DNA from: Takifugu bimaculatus
Lineage: Eukaryota; Chordata; Actinopteri; Tetraodontiformes; Tetraodontidae
DNA: 64,000 bases
Assembly (NCBI GenBank): GCA_004026145.2
Contig: CP034976.1
Location: forward strand, 9,769,469 to 9,833,468
Reading direction: 5' to 3'
Part shown: in pieces, positions 1 to 26,641 of the stretch
Position numbering within the stretch: position 1 is the stretch's first letter
Layout: each line of letters begins with the position of its first letter
Notes under the pieces: model-generated
The model's database searches: none
What the model was told of the DNA's origin: nothing
What the model saw: the letters and a program-made list of their open reading frames with translations, nothing else
Program-made: the position numbers and the translations under genes

Positions 1-356
1 TCATGGCCTGATTGAGTTTCATATCCTGCAGGGAGGCGATGAGGGACGACCTCATCCAGATCTCTGCATGTGCCCGTGCACGGTATCTTTGAGCCTTTTC
101 TGCATGGTAATGAAGTTCCATGAAGTGGCGAGCGCGGTCCTGCCACATCCATCCTTTTTCGATCGGTCGTCCTCCCTTCGAACCCATAAACTCATATTTT
201 TATGCCCTCTCTGCCACAATCTTCCCTTCAGCATCATTTGGCCACCAAGGGAGGTTGCCGTGGTAACACCGCCCACACGAGCCAGCCTACCTACCCTGTT
301 ACCGTAGCAACTGGTTCCCTACAGAATTTCAAGCATGTCACTCTCTCTCCTCATTA

Positions 357-357
<1 letters not shown>

Positions 358-393
<36 letters not shown>
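358..393. repeat. (CA)n microsatellite
   Basis: Uninterrupted CA dinucleotide repeat of about 36 bp. Confidence 0.97.
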
Positions 394-398
<5 letters not shown>

Positions 399-3300
399 GT
401 TGAGCCCAACAAATCCTTGTTTGGTGGCCTAATGGTCTTTATCCCAGTAAGCTGGTGCCGTACACTCCAGTTATGCTGCATCCTTTACGGTCCTGCTGAC
501 TGAAGCGCATCAAGATGTCGGAGAACTGGTTTTGCGTCACCACAGATGAAGATCGGACTTGAAACACATCATTCTTGTCCGTCGGCTGAGTCAAAAGAGA
601 GCTGATCTTTTCAGCTGCATCACAAGTTGTCTTTCACCTTCCACTCTCAGCATAAGCTGAATAAATACATCGCCGAGTCCTTCTTCATATTTCCAGTGGC
701 ACTCTTCCACCTGCACGAGTCTCCTCTCATCATCATGTCTGCGATCATGTCAGGGTGGCGTGTTCCGTCTCGCTCGAGCCGTTTCGCCGTTGTTTTACAC
801 CCTCCCGGGTCGTTCTGCAGATGATGTGTGCTGGCTGTGCAGTCTGCCAGGCTGTGCTGCAGAATCAGTCAGTAGATTAAATATTAGGGTTATCTCATTT
901 CCTGCGGCCATCAAGTCTCTACAGACGGCCAGAGTGAAGAGAAATGGTTTAATCATTGGGATAATCTGTCAAATAAAATAACCCTTTCTGGGGCTTTGGA
1001 CCACCAGTTGTGGATCCTCCTTTAATTACAAAAGGTTTTTTCTCTCTCTGAGCCGCAGCTCGACTGAGTTCAACGTATCCAGCCACGTTCAGGCGAGACC
1101 ACGGTGCTCCGAAGGCGTGAGCCGACGATCAGCCAGCATTCCACGATCAAGAGCAGCCATCTTTGTTATGGCATTTGGCAACATCGTCGGGGCTATTTTA
1201 AGAATATGCAGCCTCCTTTGGAGACTCTGGGCTGCTGATCCTCCAGCGGTAACACCTGGGGGAAGGGTTTTTCTCTCAGGAGGAGCGGCAGACATGTTTG
1301 GGCATCCTTTCCAGGACCTCATCTGCAATAAATCCCCATAACGCTTTGAAAGGCACGATTATAAAACTATCAGAATTGTGCCGTAGAAAACAGCTGATCT
1401 GCTGCTGCCGTATCTGTTGTTGTTTAACACAGAAATTGGGATAAACTGCAGTGTTAGGAGAAGAAGGACGAAACTTTGAGGGTGAATTATTCAGGAACGG
1501 TCACATCGAAGGTGAAAATATGTCAGCGGCCAATTAACGCAGCGGAGACAGATTGAGCGGCCTATTATGGGAGGGGCACCGGCGGCCTGGGCAGGGACAG
1601 ACGTCGGGAATTTCTTTTGTGTTAGCTGGTGAGAGACGATGAGGACAGGGAAGGGATAGGAGGGGTGATGGGGAGGCGGAGGAGGAGGAGAAGGGGAGAA
1701 AAAAAACAGGTGTATGAATAAAAAAAAGGGCCGGTGGCAGAGAGACAAGCGAGTGCATGACAAGTGCCACAGCCTGGGTGATGAGGGAGAGCCCAGACCC
1801 TTTCATGGCGTTCAATAATTGATGCTGCTCCTGCAGTGTGCCATCTTTAGTGCTGAGCGTGGGGCTTTTCTCTGAGTTATCTGCTCCTGAATGTAAGGGT
1901 GTGACCTGAATGTGTGCCCTCATCCATCAGCACCGCCACAGCATCACTCTCCCTGCCACCTGTGTCGACACAACCGGGGGAAAGCAAAACCAATGAGCTG
2001 AGAAGAACGTCTGTTCCTGGCAGTGTCAAGATGTCCTCCCGCAGAAGGTTCATACTGGCCGGCTCGGTCTCAGTTGACCCGCCTCACAGCCCACACTCTT
2101 AAATCCTCCAGCCAAGGCTGTTATGGAAATTAGATTCTGCAGCCCTGCTTTCGTACAGCCTGGAGCTCCCGCTCTGGCGTGGCGCGGGGATGGGGGGGGT
2201 TTCTTTCCTTCATCTCATTTCAAGGCCACCAGTGAATACACCCTCATGACAGATATGGATCCCCAGGCCCTCCCAGCTGAGCTGCACCAGCGCTCCATTA
2301 GCATCCACTCCACCCTGAGTCCTGCAAAACACTGCATGTGTCGCACATCTCCCCTCTCGCCACCAGTGTCCCCCCGTTTCATCCCTTCAACATGGAGGAC
2401 AAACGTTATCACTGTGCTGCAGATGTTTTTCAGGGGTGGGTGGGTGGGTGGGGGGTGTCCTCAGATGGCTCTCGGTGGAGGACATTTGAGTTTTCTGAGA
2501 GGAGCCACAGGCGTCAAAATAGACGTGATGATGAGGTTTCTGACCTGTGAACATGCAGATGCACCCCCACTATAGTCACTTCTAGCAGACATTTACAGTA
2601 GGTTCTGCAGAACAGCAGATAAAGGCGACACTGGCAAGTTTGCAAATCCAAAGATTTCTTGTTTAAACAAACAAGAAAAATAAATCCCATCCCGGGGGGG
2701 GGGAACTGTAATTTCCAGCATCTCTGCCAACGGAAAATTAGAACATTTAAAATGACCTTTCTGAACTACGCAGCAAAAACCACTGCTCCCGAACCTCCTC
2801 TCAATTTCTCAGGGACATTTGCTGCTCCCTTGCCCTCCAGCACCGGCTGCCTCTCCGCTCGTCCCAAAATGACTCTGCAGGATTTTCACCTCCTGTTTGT
2901 GCGCCACGCTTGAAAATGCTGGAAATGAAATCGGAAGCAGGCGGATAAAACTGTGACACAATATAAGTGTACGATTTCTGCCCGCTGGCACGGGGATGTA
3001 TGGCAGGAAAAGCGTGCGTACAGGAATCCATTAATGGAACCAGATTATCTCTTTGCTCTGAAATTAATTGAGTGTAGAGCACGGGGGGGGGGGGGGAATA
3101 TGCGCATGTGTGTGTGTGACAGAGGGAGATATCTGGTTCTCTTTATCCTTTTCTCCCCTTTTTAAGCAAATCCTCTTGTGTCTCCATCGTGAAAGGCAGA
3201 TGGGCTTTTGGGGGGGGGGGGGCTGCATGAATGTGCGTGGCTGTGATCCAGCAGGGGTCTGCTGCTGGAGCTGTGATAGAGTTTGAAAGCACTCTGCAGC

Positions 3301-4444
3301 AACTCGGGAGAAACTATTTTCATCTCATTTTCAGGCACACTGCAAGCTGCATCCTATTATTCTGATCGTGCCCCCCCCACCCCCCTGATTGTGTCCTGTC
3401 CTCCGCAGCCTCTCGGGATCGTCGTCCTGAGTCACTGGGTTACGCTGCAGTGACACAAACAAGCGTTTTTTCCAGCCTTCTACTTTCATTTTACGTTGTT
3501 TTTCGTTGCACTGAATAATCTGTGACAGGTGACAAAATGGCTGTACAAAATGTGCGAGCGCCACGAGGAGGTCGGTATTTCATGTTCACACTGAACGACG
3601 ACGTGACCTTTCCCACCGCAGAAATGACGGTCGAGGATGTCGGGTTTCAAAAATTAGCTCTGCGAGACGTGAGTCCGGAAGCCTGGTAGGAAATGGAATG
3701 ACTGGTGTTCCAAATTTGTTTGGCGTTAACAATTCGTGAGAATGTTGGGAGGTTTCTGAGGGATTTTGGGAACGTGACCCTGAGGCATCTCTTACGCACA
3801 AAGATAATGTGTAGACTAAATCCAAGGTGTCCTGCTGTGACTAGAGGAGGAGCAAGTCCACCTTTGTGCATAGGGACGTGTTATTACACACAAAAGACAT
3901 GAAAATCACACATATTCTCTGTATGATGAATATGATGTCATCATAACATGGAAATATGATGAGTTTATTGGAGCTGAAGCCGACACAGAGAGATCTTTTA
4001 ATCCAAAATACTGTCTGGAAATTAAAATCTTCAAATGCTGCCACTGCTAATATGACACACGCTAGCAAATTTCAATTTAACCCAAAAAGGATGAAAAAAC
4101 CAACAATGTCCAACCGTAATTTCAGCTCTTTCAATGGGTAAGAAATTAAGGGATGCTGACAGCCTTATTAAGACTAATACCAGGGTGTAATCCAGCCCTC
4201 TCACAGAGTAATCTTCAGTATAAACCTTCATAGGCAGGTCTTCTTATATGAAGCTAAAGCCTATTCCTCAGCCAGTAATCCCTGTAAGGCTCTTAGAGAA
4301 GTGAAATGATTTCAGAATAAAAAGAGGGCGTCACAACTGTGGATGGTGGCTAATAAATAAACATCAGGAATCGCTCAGGAGCTTGGGGAGGCTACACAGC
4401 GATGATTCTCCAGGTGGAATATCATGACTCACCCCCCCACCCAT

Positions 4445-4446
<2 letters not shown>

Positions 4447-4497
<51 letters not shown>
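4447..4497. repeat. (CA)n microsatellite
   Basis: Uninterrupted CA repeat of about 51 bp. Open frames across it on either strand are artefacts of the repeat. Confidence 0.97.
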
Positions 4498-4500
<3 letters not shown>

Positions 4501-4808
4501 TTCCATGTTCACAGGCATTCTCCACGCACTCTCCGCTCCAATCCGAGCCGCTCTCACATCGAGGGGATAATGGACGACTGAAAGGGTGCTGTGGGATCTG
4601 AAAGGTCGAGGCCATCAAACTGCGCACGTCCTGCAAATGGTGGCGAGGAAGGAGGGAAGGTGGGAGCAGGTGGCGGCCCATTGATCCCGACTGGCGTTCT
4701 GATTGTGTCATCTACCTCTGATGACGGTGACAGATCACAATACAGTGACCTGAATCCCAAACTGGCGATGGATGCACAATGATATATGAAAGTCAAGCCC
4801 ACATCTGT

Positions 4809-4839
<31 letters not shown>
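4809..4839. repeat. (CA)n(TA)n compound microsatellite
   Basis: A CA repeat passes directly into a TA repeat. Confidence 0.93.
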
Positions 4840-6779
4840 ACTGATCTAAAACAATATAACCCCTGAGGGTGGCTCAAAACCAAATCCTTTGACTGGCCAT
4901 TCATGAGAAACAGCCTGCTCCACAGCTGCAGCGCTCATCTTTAAGGGGATTTCTTCAAGCCCTGTTGGGACGCGACGAGCTGGGATTTGTTCTCCATCCC
5001 AGCACCGAGCGAGGCATTTTCACGCCCGATGCAGGCCCAGACTTGACGCAGCGAGCCCAAAATCACGATCACAAACTCTTAATGAAGCCTCTGGCGCGCA
5101 CGATCCGTATGTGTTCGCAGATATGCGTCCCAGCCGTCCTGTGCCATCACTGCCTTTATGACGAGGATGCGTGCGATGACTTTTAGTTGTCAAAGGACAC
5201 AGCTGGATCATGCATTTGCAAAAAATAAAGCTGCCCCGAACATGGATAGATGTCAGCGACATGGAGATGGGGTAGGAAAACAGCTGGGCTCCGTCAGCCA
5301 GTCAAATACGGGTTTTCCCCCTAAATGTACATTTCTTAGATATTCAGATCGAGCAGAACACCATTGCGCCATTGCCGCTGACGCATGGTGTCGTTCTTAC
5401 CTCGACGTTCTTCCACACGCAGCAGGACAATAAAGCCAATAATATGGGGATTTCGGTATGTTCCATTTTCTCGCCTTATTATTTCGAGTCTCTGAATAAA
5501 TGAGTTGCTACAATGAAATAAACTGACTCCAGCAAACGCTACGTTGTTACATCAGCTTCAGTGATTGACGGAGCGTTCCTGCGATATCTCCTGCGTCTGC
5601 GTCCTGCTCGCTGTTTTCTGTGGATGAAGTCTGGCAGGACCAAGCCCTGTTTCTGCAGCTATTTTCATGCACTTCGCTCATCGCTTCCTCGCTGTGGCTT
5701 AGCGAAGAGCGACACCTGGTGTCAAGATGCTCTGATTACAGAGGAAGGACGGCGATGATTTTGCGTTTCACGACTCTCTGTATGCATAGATTTTTTTTTT
5801 TAAATTTTAAGTTTATAAATTGCCCAAAGCAATAAAAAACACTCTGAAACAAGATCCAGATCTGTGAAAGCTACATACGTAACGGTGCAATAAGATTTTG
5901 GTCTGATTTTCAACCTGTTTTTGTCTAAATTTTGATTTACTAATAATCCATTATTCACATTTCTTTATAGATTAGCTGTTAATTATGACCCTCCAAACTA
6001 AATTCCATATTAAGTGATTTAGATCATTTGCGTATTGGCTGCAGTATTCACCTGTGGCAAGTAGGGGGAGCTCATGACATGCGAGACGAGAAAAGAGACT
6101 CCCCTTAAACCCCACGAAGAAACAGAACATCAACAAAAGTGATGCGGCCAAACAGCATGAAAATGATCTTTTTTAACATGTTTATTTATTTTACATATTA
6201 TTTCCAGATTCGGGTCATTGATGGGGCACATATACAAAGCAAGCCCATTTTCTGGTTCCTTTCTGTCAGCCTGTAATTTGAGCTAAAGATGAATGACATT
6301 GACACAAAGGGGATAAAATAACATGTTTTATGGTTAATGGATGCAAGACACACTGAAAGCTGACATTGATGATAGCTTTCTTTTGACTGCCCACACTTGC
6401 AGTGCATATGCACAGCGAGTTACTGTCAGCTGCATCTCATGAATACTGCACACGTTCAGTATTCATGTATACAATATTATGTACACGAATATAAGCCTCG
6501 ACTTTAAAAAAAAAAAAGAAAAAAAGTTTATCGATACCGATTGCAACAGAATAAACTAGCAATCTCTATTTTTGTTGCTGTGGTTTATCTAAAACTATTG
6601 TATAATTTAAGGCTATAAAAATGTCCTAAACCAACCTTTTACGTGGCATTATTATTTTTGGTAGAATGTTTTTGAATCATTCATCTACGTACCTATTTAC
6701 CATATTCCCTAAATCATTTTTTCATCGCAACTCAAACAAGTTCATGTTTTCCTGTTTTTCATGAACGTCTGTCATCCCC

Positions 6780-7045
6780 TTATTCTCCAGTAGGGGGTGC
6801 GGTCTCACCTGTGCCGGTGCAGCTCCTGGGGCGGGGTCATTCCACAGGTGTGCTGGGTAAATTTAAAGTTCCGTGCGGAGCCCGACAACACAGGCCGATA
6901 TTTAGATTGGACGACTACAAGTGAACTTTTCTATACTGATATCATTTTAACAGCTTTTAATCCAGGAGCTTCGCCCTTTTAAACAAGAGAAAGAAGAAAC
7001 AGCATCACAAACGACTTCGGGCCCGGGTCGAAGAGTTGTAGCAGG
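6780..7045 (+). promoter_or_regulatory. st14: Putative st14 promoter and 5' leader
   Basis: This lies immediately upstream of the first coding exon. A GC box (GGGGCGGGG) is at 6828-6836 and an AT-rich TATA-like stretch (AATTTAAAG) at about 6859-6868. The transcription start cannot be fixed from sequence alone, and a further upstream non-coding exon is possible. Assignment rests on position and these two motifs only. Confidence 0.35.
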
Positions 7046-22664
<15,619 letters not shown>

Positions 22665-23475
22665 AAAAGGAAAAGGAATGCAGAGTGGGGAGCGACATAA
22701 GCGTGCCAAAGTAATGGAAACGGTGCTTTTGAGCTTGATTCAGAGAAGGTCTCTGGAAGAGTCATCTGGTGTGTAGCTGTGAGAATATTGCTGCACGTCC
22801 CCAGCTACTCGGATGCCTTCAAGCACTTTACTCAGTTGTCGAACTCAATCTTCCAAACGTTCTACCGCTCACTAATGCACATAAACCCGACCAAAAGTTG
22901 TTCATGCCATTTTAAAACACACAAGCGTGCTCCTTCATTACTCCACACATTTTAACACATTTTATAGGAATTAAACTTTAGAGGGATGCAGAAGTAATGG
23001 TTATAGTTTATGAATTATATTTAAACCAGACAACATTTGACCAGTTTATGGTGATTTGATGGAAACCAAAGGTAAATTTAAACAGATGTCAATGAAAGGG
23101 CTTTACTCCCCTGTTTTTAAACAGTGTTTTTCTAAATGTTGGCAACAGAAATGGTGGCACCACAGTATTTCTCTTAATGTTTTTAGGACAAAAGTGCACA
23201 TTTTATCATTAATCCATTGAAAAACTTAGATTGCACCTCCCAGCAGCCATTGCAGCTCGTCAGCTTTCCTGTCAGTTTGTAGCTGTACGTCCATCAGAGG
23301 TAAAGACAAAAGATCTTAGAGTGGGGGGAAAAGTTAATATAAATGATGATCAGAAGCTGAAAGATAGACGATGTATTAAGTGATATTAAGAAAAAGCTCA
23401 GCTTGCTTTGGAAAACGACCTGATTTGTTGTCGGTGGGCTGAATCGGGCAAAAAGCGTCATCTCTTCTGGTCTCT

Positions 23476-23502
23476 GGAGAACGTTGAGCATCAACGTTCT
23501 CC
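23476..23502 (+). other. st14: Hairpin in the st14 3' UTR
   Basis: Perfect inverted repeat: GGAGAACGTTGA, loop GCA, TCAACGTTCTCC. A second partner CGTTGAT at about 23507-23513 can pair instead with ATCAACG, so two mutually exclusive stems are possible. Confidence 0.75.
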
Positions 23503-24075
23503 GAGGCGTTGATCTGAGCAGAATCTCTCTCTGACTATTTTTTATTACATATTTATGGACGCTATTTGCCTTGCCTGCTGTGTGAATGTTTTGCCAAAGA
23601 AAAGCAGGAGAGTGAAGCAGGAGATGAGGATTAGATCCAGCTGGCTTCTGCTCTGGTCTCTCGTTAAGCTCAGGGTGTTAATGTTTGTCAGTCATACACA
23701 CACACACGCACACACACCTGAGAGCCTTCAGTAAACCAAGGTTTTCCTGAAGCTGTCTGTCTCTAACCCCATGAGAATCGATGCTCTTTCCACCAAAGAT
23801 ACTTTTCTCCTCCCCGCCCTCATTTGCTGTTTGTGTTTGACGCGCGGGGTTCTTCTCGGCTTTATTTATTGAAGGTAAAACAATCAAGAAGGTGGAAGCT
23901 GTTGAGGACATTGCTCAGCTCGATCTGTGTAAAAATTAATGTCCACGCTAAATTGTGTGTAAATAGGAATTTCTTTAACGGGAGTGGCCACAACTTTTAC
24001 AACATCATTTTAAACATCACTGTGCAGGCTTTTGTAACTTTGTTTGTGTTTGGATGTTTTTGTACAAGCCATGAG

Positions 24076-24081
24076 AATAAA
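24076..24081 (+). terminator. st14: Poly(A) signal of st14
   Basis: AATAAA, the first one I see after the stop codon, followed by a U-rich/GU-containing stretch (TGTTTTATTTAT) about 45 nt further on. Confidence 0.7.
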
Positions 24082-24538
24082 GTCACACGATACAATATAT
24101 TCCACTTCCTAATTGCATTACCTGTTTTATTTATCTCGGGTGAACCCTGATGTTCGTTATAGATGCATCCGCCGTCACAGCAGAATTGTAATGAGCGTGT
24201 AGCATGCAGCGCTTCTCCTCCCTGCTGCCAGCAGTATGCTTACCTGGGGAACACGGTTGACAAGACAAACTCACACTGTCAGATAATACCTGCCTTTGTC
24301 ACAGCTCTATCCTATTACCCTACGAGGTGGGTACACGTACAGTGGGGGGTTCTCCTGTCTCATCTGTCTTCATTAAAAGCCGCGCTCCGCCGAGGGAACG
24401 GGGGAAAATCAACACAGACAGCGCCGCTAATTTATGTATTCAGCGTTGCTGCGACGCCGAACACCTTATTTGTCCGACGCCGCTCGCCAGGCGGCCGGCA
24501 CAAGTTCCACAAGGGGACAGTTGTTTCTCAGAAATGGG

Positions 24539-24544
24539 TTTATT
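24539..24544 (-). terminator. kirrel3l: Candidate poly(A) signal of the Kirrel gene
   Basis: AATAAA on the minus strand, followed in transcript sense by GU-rich sequence (CTTGTGGAACTTGTG). A second minus-strand AATAAA at 24126-24131 would make the two genes' 3' ends overlap if used. Confidence 0.5.
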
Positions 24545-26143
24545 TAAATATAAATATGTGTACAAAGGTACAAGCAACGATAGCTTATTTTTAGCAAATA
24601 AAACTCTTAATACAATATTAAATGAACGAATGGAAATTAGTTGTGTTCCTTTTAAAAACGAGAGAAAAAAAAGCATTGTAACTGCATTCAGTGATTGATG
24701 AAGAACTCAGAGGGAAATCTGTGGGTCCAAATTAAGATTACGTATGTATATAAAGATACTTTACAATAGAGCAGCTTACACGCTGTACATTAAGGCTTAT
24801 ATAAAATATAAAAATAAAGACAAGCGATGATGTTTCACTTTAAGTGACATTTTCTTTCCACGGAGCGCCTGCTAACGGCTTTTTCGAACAAATGGCAGTA
24901 CAGGCGTCCACGTTGAAACATCCAGGATCCAGAATGCAAAAGGGCCAGGCGGAAGAAACCAATGTCTCCAACGTGAAATGGACATGAATACAAATGCTGA
25001 GGACTTTTTTTTTTTTTTCTCACTAGACACGTCATTTGCATGCAACAGAGAGGAAGTATGGACTCGGCCGTTTGTACAGATACTCGGTGTTGTAGGGTAG
25101 TACTGTTTCGTGTAAACATGTTTCAGACAATTTTGATTGTGTTGTAGAACTTGTGGTCCTCTACCCCCCCACCCCCCCACCTGAGCCTGCTTAAGTTCAC
25201 GCTGCATTCAAGTTTACGTTTTAAGTTCAAGATTGCCACCGTTTCACTATTTTTTTTTTTTTTTGATTGTTCGGGTCACGGCTACTCTTCAATTTAGTCA
25301 GGACTAAGTACCATAAGGACGGTTCCGCTCAGGCTCGTTCAGTTATTACCTTCTTTGGGTTTTACGCGTCCTCGCCTAATCCTGCTCGCATACAGTCCTC
25401 ATTACAGTGAAGGCAAAATTACACATTCTCTTTCTTTCTTCAACAGTGAGCGATGCTGAAAAGTCCAACATGTCTGGGTTCCTTTACAGAAGAAGCTCCA
25501 GGAACACGGCTCAAGCCAGCGGTGTTCCATCGCTGATTAGGCTCTTCTGACTGTACAGTGCCTGCAGCGCTTGTCGGTCAGTGGAGCCCACCTGTTGTGC
25601 AGAATAGTTTATGCCTGTCTCTGGAAAGCTCAGACTTTTGCTGACAGTAGACACAAATGTGCTTAGAATTCCTTTCGCATGCCAACGGAACAAAACATGA
25701 CAGACAACAACAGGTTCTTCGCGTCCGTTTTTTACCTCCGATATTTCATAGCTTGTGTTAAAGTCTTTGAAAAGATTATTATTTTTTATTTTTTTAAGAG
25801 GTCACATTTGACGTATCTTCGACATAAACTGAACTCTGGAAGGCAGGTTTACGGCCACCCAAGTTTGAATTTTTCTCGTTTGGCCCTAGCTTTGAAGGAA
25901 CATCTCCACGTGTCACGCTGTAATCGCCAGTTTGACGAGTCTCCGTCCCAGAAGCTGCCCAGTCTGTCCTGGACCTTTTCGTCGAAGCGTTAAAACAAAG
26001 AAAGATCAGTCACCCCATCAAACACTGTCCGAATGTGTCCTCAAAGGACCATCCGAGGAAAGAAAGTCTCAGTTCATATTAGTCCAGCCCGGGTGAGTAT
26101 GGTTAACCACTCGCTGCTCCTGCGCTCATCATGAACTGTCCGA
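24545..26143 (-). other. kirrel3l: Kirrel gene 3' untranslated region
   Basis: About 1.6 kb of AT-rich, ORF-poor sequence between the stop codon and the candidate poly(A) signal. The boundary is inferred. Confidence 0.55.
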
Positions 26144-26641
26144 TCAGACGTGTGTCTGCATGCGCTGTGAAGGCCGGCCGTAGTCGGACTGCTGGGAGGA
26201 CACTTGTGAGGAGGCGTAAGAGAAGCGGGATGAGCTGGACACCTTGCTGGCCTGATCCGACTGATCGTACGCGTCCATCTTCTCGTAGGAGGCGGGCTTG
26301 ACGTAGCTGGTGAAGGCGCGGCCGTAGGTGGCGGGTAGGTAAGCGGAGCCGCTGTAAATGGGGTCAGTGGGGTAAATGCTGGCGGGCTGGGTGGACTGCT
26401 GTTGCTGCTGGGCAGCTTGCTGCTGTTCGTACGCGGTTCTGCCCGCTGTAGTGGTCGCGTATCTCTGGGAGAAGTCGTATATACGGGGTTGGGTGCCGTG
26501 CTGGCCGTACACGGGGCTGGGGGAGGGCAGCTGGGATGGAGTGTAGACTGGTCGGGAATTGGGCACGTATTCGGAGAATCCGCTGCCGCGGATGTGGCGG
26601 TCTTCGTGGCCACGGACCTTATAGTAACCGTTAGTGGGATC
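26144..26641 (-). CDS. kirrel3l: kirrel3l exon 15 (cytoplasmic tail, stop)
   Basis: Residues 592-756: DPTNGYYKVRG, proline/tyrosine-rich sequence, a Q-rich run (QQQAAQQQQQ), RAFTSYVKP, SSRFSYASSQ and the terminal RMQTHV. The open frame on the opposite side of this exon is a shadow. Confidence 0.95.
   Translation of the reverse strand, partial: DPTNGYYKVRGHEDRHIRGSGFSEYVPNSRPVYTPSQLPSPSPVYGQHGTQPRIYDFSQRYATTTAGRTAYEQQQAAQQQQQSTQPASIYPTDPIYSGSAYLPATYGRAFTSYVKPASYEKMDAYDQSDQASKVSSSSRFSYASSQVSSQQSDYGRPSQRMQTHV

Larger units (their letters stand above)
1..6779. other. Upstream non-coding or unresolved region
   Basis: No gene is recognised with confidence. Open frames are short and unlike known proteins. 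The stretch holds CA microsatellites (358-393, 4447-4497, 4809-4839), several homopolymeric G or C runs (around 2694-2702, 3083-3094, 3211-3222, 3371-3384) and AT-rich sequence from 5800 to 6780. Three minus-strand segments below position 1330 look exon-like (see findings) but cannot be assembled into a gene, so they are not annotated as coding. Confidence 0.5.
22665..24100 (+). other. st14: st14 3' untranslated region
   Basis: AT-rich non-coding sequence from the stop codon to the first AATAAA. It includes an inverted repeat at 23476-23502 and a short CA run at 23695-23717. The 3' boundary is inferred from the poly(A) signal. Confidence 0.7.

Noticed and set aside
2123..2575. 150-codon plus-strand open frame
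   Set aside because: Low-similarity, basic/proline-rich translation without domain features; no supporting splice pattern or neighbours.
4554..4904. Proline-rich minus-strand open frame (SEVDDTIRTPVG, PPPAPTFPPSSPP)
   Set aside because: It looks superficially protein-like but has no recognisable domain, runs from a repeat and lacks a supported exon structure.
4965..5186. Plus-strand open frame upstream of st14
   Set aside because: No recognisable motif; length within chance.
26074..26613. 179-codon open frame on the same strand as kirrel3l exon 15 in another frame
   Set aside because: Shadow frame; the overlapping frame encodes the recognisable Kirrel tail with the THV terminus.
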